Shown in pieces: positions 1 through 6,600 of a stretch of DNA of 10,849 nt (positions within the stretch are counted from its first letter, which is position 1; every line of letters starts with the position of its first letter). A program made the position numbers and the translations under genes. The stretch is from Candidatus Nomurabacteria bacterium (lineage in GTDB: Bacteria; Patescibacteriota; Minisyncoccia; Phycocordibacterales; UBA10002). Under the pieces are notes generated by a model. That model saw only the letters and a program-made list of their open reading frames with translations, was not told the origin of the DNA and did not search any database. The DNA is taken from assembly GCA_943349725.1 (NCBI GenBank), contig CALQZP010000037.1, positions 1 to 10,849 on the forward strand. The letters run 5' to 3'.

Positions 1-80
1 GGTCGCAGAAAAAGAACACTCGGTATCACCAAGGTCACCAACAACGCACCGATTATGATTTTGGTACGCACCTCTCTCAC
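1..80 (-). CDS. 5' fragment of a membrane-anchored protein, runs off the left edge
   Basis: The minus strand opens with GTG at 80-78 and reads MREVRTKIIIGALLVTLVIP and a few more residues before the window ends. This is a short basic N-terminus followed by a hydrophobic stretch, as in a signal anchor or signal peptide. An AGAGG ribosome-binding sequence lies 4 nt upstream of this GTG. A second GTG at 71-69 is possible but has poorer spacing. An extended -10 box (TGATATACT) lies just upstream. The gene is codirectional with the two anchored DxDxDG proteins to its right, so it may belong to the same envelope locus. Too little is visible to name a family. Confidence 0.55.
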   Translation of the reverse strand, partial: MREVRTKIIIGALLVTLVIPSVLFLR

Positions 81-89
81 ATTACCTCT

Positions 90-98
90 AGTATATCA
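90..98 (-). promoter_or_regulatory. Extended -10 promoter element for the left-edge gene
   Basis: The minus strand reads TGATATACT here, matching an extended -10 (TGn plus TATACT, five of six to TATAAT). No convincing -35 is seen 17 nt upstream. The same arrangement, TGGTATACT, is found before the gene ending at 227, which supports both calls. Confidence 0.45.
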
Positions 99-203
99 GA
101 CAAGTGGGGATAAGAAGGGGAAAAAGAGTGGATAGCGAAGAACCGGAACTCGTAACAAGTCACTAGAACGAGAACACGCTGGGAGATAGCATGTTTTCTG
201 TGC

Positions 204-232
204 CAGTTACCTGTTCTAGTCACAGGTTACTG
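204..232 (-). terminator. Hairpin at the 3' end of the first DxDxDG protein gene
   Basis: Arms 204-214 and 222-232 pair over 11 bp with one T:T mismatch and a 7-nt loop. The hairpin includes the TAA stop codon at 227-229. On the minus strand no U-tract follows, so it may protect the 3' end or be a weak terminator rather than a classical intrinsic one. Confidence 0.35.
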
Positions 233-1186
233 TGTAAGCACACTCCCCTCTTCTCCTTTCCCGAATGTTATCCCTTCCTTCTCAAACAGCGTGGTTAGCG
301 CGGTAAATGCTTTTGTCATATCTTCATAGGCTGTTGGATATTTCACAACTAAGGACATTGAGCGAAGCGGGTCGCTCAGGGCAAGCGCCATACCTTCTAC
401 AGCCTCTGTCAACCCCCAAACAGAGTTTAGAAGAGCAAGGTGTATTTCCTCCGCGCTTTTCGGAGCAGGGATAGCTTTGAAGGAGGTAAGTAAGTCCTCA
501 TAACGCTTTATGCGCCTATCAAGGCTCGCGAGGTCGGCTGCATCTTCGTTTTGCATGGCGCGTTCAAAAATAACGAGCTCACCCTCGGTGTCTTTGGGAA
601 GAGCGTTCACTGCGCTCCCGATTGCGTTGCCGTAGGCCTTCAAAGAAGCAGTGGTATCGTCCTTTGCAGGTAAAATATCGCTCTCCGTATACTTTCTTTG
701 AGGTGGAGTCTCGGGTGCTCGATTTGAGAACTCGGCAAGGAGCGCTCGCCCGTCTTCCTCGGTAAAGGGTTTATCCGCCTTTCGCATAGAGAGATATTTG
801 GCGAAAAACTCCCGTGAGACTTTGTCGGTCTCGGTCCAGCTGATTCCTCCCCCGGGAACGGTCTTTTTCTCAATCGTTTCCTTGTCAAGCTTATCATTGG
901 GTCCTGCCTTCACGGGGTCTCGCCCAAGTCTTATTTCCTCTCCGTCGAGCGTTCCATCTCCGTCTGTGTCGGCTACCTTTTGGTCGGTGTGCCACAGCTC
1001 CTCTTCCCAATCCTTGAGCCCGTCTTTGTCTGTGTCGGTTGAGAGCACTGCTACTGCCCGTTGCGCTTGCTCCGTAGTAACACGTCCATAGGTAATCTCG
1101 GTGCGTCCGGTCTGCAGGAACCAGATACCGCACGAAATAAGGGCGACTACGGCTACTCCTGTGATTATTTTTATAGGTGTGGTCAT
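227..1186 (-). CDS. Membrane-anchored protein with two DxDxDGxxD calcium-loop repeats
   Basis: The 319-residue protein has a short N-terminus, one hydrophobic segment (about residues 5-25) and no other membrane span, so most of it should lie outside the membrane. Two aspartate-rich loops follow: D51-T-D53-K-D55-G-L-K-D59 and D73-T-D75-G-D77-G-T-L-D81-G-E-E84. These are the thrombospondin type 3/dockerin-like pattern that binds calcium in characterised families. The rest (about 170-319) is predicted mostly helical and is not recognised. It aligns along its length with the product of 1311-2216: both share the anchor, both loops, an AGPxDxL end, a YGNAxG motif and an FGxxExGxV C-terminus. The start ATG at 1186 has no Shine-Dalgarno sequence. 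Function is unknown; a role in the cell surface or a secretion/pilus complex is inference. Confidence 0.85.
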   Translation of the reverse strand: MTTPIKIITGVAVVALISCGIWFLQTGRTEITYGRVTTEQAQRAVAVLSTDTDKDGLKDWEEELWHTDQKVADTDGDGTLDGEEIRLGRDPVKAGPNDKLDKETIEKKTVPGGGISWTETDKVSREFFAKYLSMRKADKPFTEEDGRALLAEFSNRAPETPPQRKYTESDILPAKDDTTASLKAYGNAIGSAVNALPKDTEGELVIFERAMQNEDAADLASLDRRIKRYEDLLTSFKAIPAPKSAEEIHLALLNSVWGLTEAVEGMALALSDPLRSMSLVVKYPTAYEDMTKAFTALTTLFEKEGITFGKGEEGSVLTQ

Positions 1187-1192
1187 AATGTT

Positions 1193-1290
1193 TAGGCTCT
1201 AGGATAAGAAGGCACTAGGCTCTAGGTAGAATGGGGAATGAGATTTCTTTTCCTAGTGCCTAACGTCTAGTTTCTTAGAGCCTAGACCGT
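1193..1290. repeat. Heptamer-based TAGGCTC repeats in direct and inverted copies
   Basis: The gap between the two paralogous genes is filled with 7-nt-period sequence. TAGGCTCTAGG occurs at 1193-1203 and again at 1216-1226. TAGAGCCTA, its inverted core, occurs at 1276-1284. GGCACTAGG (1211-1219) is inverted as CCTAGTGCC (1252-1260). If the extended -10 at 1292-1300 is the promoter, almost all of this lies in the 5' untranslated region of the downstream minus-strand gene and could fold there. Confidence 0.7.
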
Positions 1291-1291
1291 T

Positions 1292-1300
1292 AGTATACCA
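1292..1300 (-). promoter_or_regulatory. Extended -10 promoter for the first DxDxDG protein
   Basis: The minus strand reads TGGTATACT, a TGn-extended -10. The best -35 candidate (TTCCGA, 18 nt upstream, at 1316-1321) is weak and lies inside the end of the upstream gene. Transcription would start near 1285, giving a leader of about 100 nt made of heptamer repeats. Confidence 0.45.
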
Positions 1301-1310
1301 GTTTTCTACC

Positions 1311-2216
1311 TTATCTCGGAAATGAAAAGACAGCCCCGGGTTCATTTCTGCCAAACGAAACACGTTCTTGGTAAAAAAGGTCTGACACAGCTACTACGGC
1401 GCGGCCGAGCGCTACGGTACTCTCTGAGTAGGTGCGAGTTGTCGTGGCTGAAATATATGACCCGAGCGGTGTGTCTGCAAACAAACTGACCGCCCCTGCA
1501 TAGTTCTGGTAGGTTTCTACGAGCTTTTTATGAACCGATATCGCTTTTTCGGGAGGAATAACCGAGGTTATGTCTTTCGCAAGGCTGTTGTACTTTTGCG
1601 CCATTTTCAGAAGCCCCTGAATCAGTTCATTGTTCATCTTCTTATTACCTGCGAGGCGGTTCAGGAAGGCAAGTTCAGCCGTTGCGTCGGCTCCCGCTCC
1701 GATGATGAAGGCCCCGACGGCATTTCCATAGAGGTGTAAGGGGTTTTCACTAGAGGTTTCTATGGTCACTACTGGAATTTCTGGGACGGTGAAAGACTGG
1801 ACCCCTGCCTCCGCGGGGGTGACACGTTTGTGCGTGTCAGTTTCTTTTAGAGTAGAGGGTTGTTCTACTACGGTAAGTGGTGTCGCAAGCGTATCACCTG
1901 GTCCAGCCCTGTTTGGGTTGCGATTCTTGGACACCTCCTCCCCGTCACTTGTTCCATCACCATCGGTATCTGCGCTCGTTGGGTTCGTTCGCCACAGTTT
2001 TTCTTCAAAATCAGGAAGGCCGTCTTTGTCGGTATCTAGAAGCTCCGATTGCGAGGGGGAAATGGTCTTTCTGTCGTAAGGCAATGATGAAGAAGGTACC
2101 GATACGGGTGGTTGCCCTACGGTGCTCGAAAACAGCCAGACCCCGACCGCGACAAGTACCAGTGCGCCACAAGCGAGAAGCAATTCACGAATAAGGATGG
2201 GAAGAGGTTTCGGCAT
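1311..2216 (-). CDS. Membrane-anchored DxDxDGxxD protein, paralogue of the neighbouring gene
   Basis: The start chosen is ATG at 2216 (MPKPLPILIR), giving 301 residues. The frame is open further upstream, but that stretch would cover the start of the divergent gene and reads as low-quality protein. Residues about 6-31 form one membrane segment. The loops are D61-T-D63-K-D65-G-L-P-D69 and D83-T-D85-G-D87-G-T-S-D91-G-E-E94, the aspartate pattern of thrombospondin type 3-like calcium sites. The C-terminal half (from YGNAVG to the end) matches the paralogue at 227-1186. Between loops and C-terminal domain there is an extra segment reading VTPAEAGVQ, absent from the paralogue, which is the translation of a dRS3-like palindromic repeat. 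No Shine-Dalgarno sequence is seen. Surface location is supported; function is not known. Confidence 0.82.
   Translation of the reverse strand: MPKPLPILIRELLLACGALVLVAVGVWLFSSTVGQPPVSVPSSSLPYDRKTISPSQSELLDTDKDGLPDFEEKLWRTNPTSADTDGDGTSDGEEVSKNRNPNRAGPGDTLATPLTVVEQPSTLKETDTHKRVTPAEAGVQSFTVPEIPVVTIETSSENPLHLYGNAVGAFIIGAGADATAELAFLNRLAGNKKMNNELIQGLLKMAQKYNSLAKDITSVIPPEKAISVHKKLVETYQNYAGAVSLFADTPLGSYISATTTRTYSESTVALGRAVVAVSDLFYQERVSFGRNEPGAVFSFPR
1797..1823 (-). repeat. dRS3-like palindromic repeat inserted in frame
   Basis: On the minus strand this 27-bp stretch is a variant of a very widespread repeat whose translation reads PAxAGxQ on one strand and WxPAxAGxT on the other. Here the two strands read TPAEAGVQ and WTPASAGVT. 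The core is an 8-bp stem (1801-1808 with 1813-1820, one G:T pair) with a 4-nt loop, the geometry of dRS3-type elements. It lies in frame inside the second DxDxDG gene, in a linker that the paralogue lacks. Confidence 0.7.
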
Positions 2217-2226
2217 ATGGTACCAT
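2217..2226. promoter_or_regulatory. Palindrome between two divergent start codons
   Basis: ATGGTACCAT is a perfect 10-bp palindrome occupying more than half of the 18 bp that separate the divergent starts at 2216 (-) and 2235 (+). It could be an operator or a shared weak extended -10 (TGGTACCAT on both strands). A better minus-strand -10, TACAAT, is at 2230-2225, which would give an almost leaderless transcript. These functions are inferred only. Confidence 0.35.
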
Positions 2227-2234
2227 TGTACTGT

Positions 2235-2708
2235 ATGAAGGCGTCTTTCAAAAAGAAGTTGGTTGTGTGTACCCTCGCTCTTGCGGTAGTGCTTCCGTTT
2301 CCCGTGCACGCGATTTTTGATTTTGGTGGCTGGGTCCTCAATGTGCCGGGCACTCACGCGAGTGCGATGTTTCTCGCCACGTCACCCTCCTTTCCACCCT
2401 TAGGAGTTGATACTTTTTGGGATTCAGGGGCAGGTACTTGTTTGAACGGAGTACAGGAAGTAGACATCCTGCAGGCATTAGGAGTCCCTCAACCCCCGAT
2501 ACTCCTCCAATTTGTCGGCCAGTATACTTTTTCAAAAGGGCCAGCAACGCACTCAGGTCAACAAATCCTGGGTAAATACTTTCCCGGAATGGTCTGTATG
2601 ATGACCTTCGTGTTCTGGGTGACTTGTGGCTACACCCTCTGTCCCGTAGTGATACCGCTCCCTCTTTTTTTCGCCCCTCTTATCATTTTCAACGGCTCCT
2701 CCATTTAG
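2235..2708 (+). CDS. Small exported protein of unknown family
   Basis: The 157-residue product starts at ATG 2235 (MKASFKKKLVVC). It has a textbook signal peptide: basic n-region (K2, K6-K8), hydrophobic core to about residue 23 and a VHA cleavage site before IFDFGGWV. An upstream ATG at 2112 would bury the signal peptide and overlap the divergent gene. The mature part is hydrophobic, with several cysteines and a strongly apolar C-terminal third (from FPGMVCMMTFVFW to the end), suggesting membrane association. Small exported proteins with an FGG motif soon after the cleavage site are, from memory, common in Patescibacteria genomes, but I know of no assigned function. It is divergent from the DxDxDG gene and ends just before a hairpin terminator. 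Confidence 0.7.
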   Translation: MKASFKKKLVVCTLALAVVLPFPVHAIFDFGGWVLNVPGTHASAMFLATSPSFPPLGVDTFWDSGAGTCLNGVQEVDILQALGVPQPPILLQFVGQYTFSKGPATHSGQQILGKYFPGMVCMMTFVFWVTCGYTLCPVVIPLPLFFAPLIIFNGSSI

Positions 2709-2735
2709 TTTCGCATTACAACACGGTTTTTTTAT

Positions 2736-2766
2736 AAATCTGTTGAGGTTAGACCTCAACAGATTT
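2736..2766 (+). terminator. Intrinsic terminator between converging genes
   Basis: A perfect 14-bp stem (2736-2749 with 2753-2766) closes a 3-nt loop and runs into TTTTAATT on the plus strand, 27 bp after the stop of the exported protein gene. It also lies in the gap facing the 3' end of rsmA, but on the minus strand the stem is followed by A rather than U, so it serves mainly the plus-strand gene. Confidence 0.75.
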
Positions 2767-2804
2767 TAATTACAAGGCAGACTTGTCCTCAATTTAGGTT
2801 CAAC

Positions 2805-3581
2805 CTAGGGAGAGGGCTCTAGAGAGCCATATAAACACTTCCAGTCGGCTAACGAGAGGTTTTCGGGACGGGCTTTTTCGGCAATACCGCAGGCGCGCAG
2901 GATTTCGCTCGAAATGCCGAGGTTTGATGAGAGAAGTTTTCTCGGGTGAGCAAATCCTTTTTTGAGAAGTTCAAAAAAAGTTTGTTCGTTACTGACAGTA
3001 AAGAATTCTTTTGAGATGTTTTCAATCGCGATAATGCCCGAGTCTACGTTTGGCGGTGGTGAAAAGGCTCCGGCTTTCACCGTATCTATATATTTAGGAA
3101 ATCCGTACACTTTAACGCTGATAGAAAGAATACTTTCTCGGCCGTCTTGCGCGACAATTCGCTTCGCCACTTCTTTTTGGAGGAGGAGTACCATCATTGA
3201 TGGCGCTGTGTCCGACTCCAGAAATTTTCGGATAAGCGCACCGGTGATGTAGTAGGGGATGTTGGCAATCACCTTGAAGCGGTTAGCGGTTAGCGTAGAG
3301 CGTTTAGTATCAAAATCCAATATGTCAGCGTGGATAAGCTCAAGTGTGCCGGAAGCGATTTCTGTCGCGAATTTTTCCCGCAACACCGGAATTAAACGGT
3401 CATCCTTTTCAACGGCAATGACCTTCCCTGCCTGCGCGAGCAAAAGCTCGGTGAGCACTCCTTCCCCCGGACCGACCTCAAGCACCACATCAGTAGGTGA
3501 AAGATGTCCCGCTTCCACGATTTTGCGAAGAGCGCTTTCGGAACGAAGAAAGTGTTGACCTAAAGATTTTTTCTTTTGCAT
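2805..3581 (-). CDS. rsmA: 16S rRNA (adenine(1518)-N6/adenine(1519)-N6)-dimethyltransferase
   Basis: RsmA/KsgA uses S-adenosylmethionine to dimethylate two adjacent adenines in helix 45 of 16S rRNA during late small-subunit assembly. The 258-residue protein shows the family order: SLGQHFL near the N-terminus (6-12), SAM-binding motif I VLEVGPGEG (33-41), acidic motif II around VEKDD, ADILDFD (85-91), catalytic motif IV N108-I-P-Y-Y and GAFSPPPNVDSG (171-182). Length is normal. Residues 93-102 (KRSTLTANRF) are encoded by a heptamer repeat and sit just before motif IV; the same kind of insert is found in pcrA. The ATG at 3581 is followed directly by the conserved N-terminus, so the start is secure despite no Shine-Dalgarno sequence. 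It lies 91 bp downstream of pcrA and may be cotranscribed. Confidence 0.95.
   Translation of the reverse strand: MQKKKSLGQHFLRSESALRKIVEAGHLSPTDVVLEVGPGEGVLTELLLAQAGKVIAVEKDDRLIPVLREKFATEIASGTLELIHADILDFDTKRSTLTANRFKVIANIPYYITGALIRKFLESDTAPSMMVLLLQKEVAKRIVAQDGRESILSISVKVYGFPKYIDTVKAGAFSPPPNVDSGIIAIENISKEFFTVSNEQTFFELLKKGFAHPRKLLSSNLGISSEILRACGIAEKARPENLSLADWKCLYGSLEPSP
3276..3305 (-). repeat. CGCTAAM heptamer element inserted in frame in rsmA
   Basis: Read on the minus strand, four 7-nt units (CGCTCTA, CGCTAAC, CGCTAAC, CGCTTCA) encode KRSTLTANRF at residues 93-102. This 30-nt stretch is identical at 26 positions to 6439-6468 in pcrA. It lies in the variable connection between ADILDFD and the motif IV strand, where length differences are tolerated. 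Confidence 0.8.
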
Positions 3582-3587
3582 ATAAAA

Positions 3588-3667
3588 CTAATCAACTAAT
3601 GATACTAATCTGCTAATACCTACGAATAAGAGAGGCTTATTCGTAGGTATTCGTTTATTCGCAGATT
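3588..3667. repeat. Hairpin and CTAAT repeats between pcrA and rsmA
   Basis: CTAAT occurs four times at 8-9-nt spacing (3588, 3596, 3605, 3613). It is followed by a perfect 16-bp stem (3615-3630 with 3636-3651) with a 5-nt loop. An outer 7-bp pairing (AATCTGC 3607-3613 with GCAGATT 3661-3667) extends it. ATTCG motifs recur on the right arm. The whole gap is therefore one large palindromic element. It lacks a U-tract on the minus strand, so it may be a processing or attenuation site between the two genes rather than a full terminator. Confidence 0.65.
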
Positions 3668-3672
3668 GGTTT

Positions 3673-6600
3673 TTAGTCAAAAAAGATAATCTTCCCTCCC
3701 CCTTCCGCGTAGTTCTCAGCTTGCAGGAACGCCTCGTCAATGTCAAAGATAAATTCTGACGGCACCGTAACCTGCCTTGAACCGAAAATGGTACGCACTC
3801 CCGCATAGGTAAGAAAGACTTTGTGTTTTGCCCGCGTGAGGGCGACATAAAAAAGGCGACGCTCTTCCTCGGAAGCACTTTCGTCCCTGGTTTCATTCAT
3901 TCTTTCGTGCGGAAAAAGGCCTTCTTCAAGGCCGGCGACGAAGACATACTCAAACTCAAGTCCTTTTGATGCGTGGACGGTCATCAGACGCACCGCCGGC
4001 TTCTCATCTTTGAGCTCATCCTGGTCGCTCTGCAGGGCAACATCCGCGAGAAATCTATCCACTGCTTCCTCTCGCGACAGAAGATGATTGTAACGAGTCG
4101 CGAAAGTTACCAGCTCCTTAATATTTTCTAACCGTTCTTCATCTTCGCTCCCTCCCTTTTTGAGCTCGGCTTCAAGTCCGCTCTCGGTCACCACCCATTT
4201 TATAGCTTCCGAAAGTGGGTCGGTGGCAAGTTTTTGTTTGAATATGCCGAGAAGCTTCTTAAACGTATTCCATTTCTCACGCATAGCGGGTGGGAGTTCA
4301 TCTTCTTTCCCCGCGAGTATTTTAAGAAGTGTTACCTTTCCCATTCCTCGCGGAGGGACATTCAGTATGCGGCGCAAATCCCCAGAACTTTCGGGATTCT
4401 CCGCCGCACGAATATAGGAGAGCACATCTTTCACCTCTTTTCGTTCAAAGAAACGCACACCAAGCACCTGATAAACCACGTCCTCACGAAGGAAGGCCTC
4501 TTCCAGCGCGCGACTTTGGAAATTGGCCCTAAAGAGGACGGCAATTTCTGCTGGTGATACGCCACTTGCGATAAGTTGTTTCGCGCGACTCGCGATAAAG
4601 GAGGCTTCTTGCGTTTCATCATAGGCGGTAAAGAGGCCAATTTTTTCTCCCGCACCGTTTTTCGTGAAGAGCGTCTTTGGAGGACGCATCTTATTCTTCT
4701 CAATGATACGATTCGCCACCATGAGAATCGTTTGGGTTGAACGGTAGTTTTCTTCCAGCAGGACGATCTTTGCGTTCGGGTAATCTCGTTCAAACCCGAG
4801 AATATTTTTAATACTCGCTCCTCTCCAGCTGTAGATACAGTTGTGGACGACCACCTGGTTGGCCAAGTAGTTGTGGACATTGGCTACATCAAGGTCATAC
4901 ACGTTTCCCGTATAGTGTTTCCGACGCACCGAAGTCACTTCTTCTTCACTCACCTGCCCGTTTTTGAAAACGGCTAGAGTCATTCCATGAATGATATTTG
5001 AAGCGGGGTGAAACAGCATCGCCTGCCCCTTGGTAAGAAAAGCGCTTCGCACTACGGTTAGATTGGGTTTGAGCGAACTGATATGCGAAGCAAGTTTCTC
5101 TGCTTTTCCATAATCCATTCGCGCCATTTCCAATCTCCAGTCATTCCGTTTCCCTTTTCTGGTACTGAAACCTGAAGCCTCCAGCGCGCGCTTGAACGAT
5201 AGGTCGGTCGTATTGACCGATACCCGACTCATTCCCCAGGGGTGAATGACACTCTTTCTCCTGTCCCCAAACAGGGTAAGACGCACATTAATTCTTTCCC
5301 GTGCGGTGTTGGACTGCGTGGTTCCCTGCGGGAAATAGTGGGGATACTGAAAATCCAGTCCTGTATCCTTGAACAAGGCCTGCACACGTTCCTTTGTATC
5401 TATGCGAGTAAACAAGGTGTCAATATCTTCCTGCAAGATGGCCATCTTTCTCCCAGAGGTAAAGAACACAAGAGTCGGTAGGCCGTAGTGAGTAGCCATG
5501 TATGTTTCAAAATAGAGGGCCTCCCGTTTGCTGTCGCACATTTTAAGCACCCACATTCTATCGGCCTTTTCTTGATTACAGCGAACCAGAAGGCCGATAG
5601 TGGGTTGCCCTGTCCCATTTTTGCGTGAACTCTGCACCATTCCTACGCGGAAACCTTTATCTCGGCGGTACATCAAATACACATAAAATTTCTCTTCCGT
5701 AATGGCTAAGCGCGCAAAGAGAATGTGGTTTGGGGTGCAGGTAAGTATTTTTCCGCTCTTAGTTTTGATCTCGATTAAGTTTCCCTCGTATTTTTTTACT
5801 CGTACCTTCGTTACTTGTGCTTCGCAAACCGACCCATTTCCCGAAGCTCCGGTAACGGTGTCTCCTACCCGTATCTCATTAATCTTTTTGGTTCCTGTAG
5901 GAACCGTAATTTTCGTATCGTGGGGAAAGCACTGGTCAGTATCGCCAACCACCGCGATATTTTTGTGCTCCTCGGCCAAGAGCTTTGCGATCATGTACTG
6001 CACGTGGTTTGTGTCCTGATATTCGTCTATATGAACATACCGCCAGAGTTTCTGGTAGTGCTCGCGTACTCCCGCGTCATTTTTGAGGAGAAGCGCGGTT
6101 TTGAGCAAGAGGTCGTCAAAATCAAGCGCTTTTTCCTTCTTGAGAACGGCGTCATACTTTTCCCAGACACTGGCGATAATCGCGGGGAAGTAGTCTCCCC
6201 CCGTACGCGCCTTAAATTCCGCGCATTCAACCATCTTCCCTTTTTCACGGCTGATGGCTCCAAGGATTTTTCCCGGCTCAAAACTTTTGGGATCAAGATC
6301 GGTTTCGCGTATCGCCTCTTTGATGGCGCTTATGGAGTCACTTCGGTCAAAGATGGTAAAACGTTTCGCGAGCCCCAGTCTTTGGCTGTTTTCGCGCAAG
6401 ATGTGTACTCCGAGGGAATGGAAGGTGCCGAGCCAAGGGAAGCGTTTAGCGTTTAGCGTATAGCGATTTGTGGAATCTCCGAAGTCGTCTTCAAGGGGGG
6501 CCACATGGCCAGCAGATACAAGGGTGTGTACGCGGTCGCGCATTTCCTTAGCAGCCTTGTTTGTGAAAGTAATCGCAAGAATTGACTCCGGCGCGACTCC

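Noticed and set aside
2112..2234. N-terminal extension of the exported protein to the ATG at 2112
   Set aside because: It would place about 41 polar residues before a perfect signal peptide and overlap the divergent gene.
2217..2357. N-terminal extension of the second DxDxDG protein to 2357
   Set aside because: It would put 47 polar residues before the membrane anchor and run across the divergent gene's signal peptide; the paralogue has no such extension.
3588..3667. CRISPR-like array in the CTAAT/ATTCG repeats
   Set aside because: Units are only 5 nt at 8-9-nt spacing around one large hairpin, without repeats and spacers of CRISPR size and without cas genes.
5242..6456. Plus-strand open frames opposite the intein and the helicase N-terminal region
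   Set aside because: They lie wholly opposite the well-supported helicase/intein frame, show no family motifs and have no promoter or ribosome-binding site.
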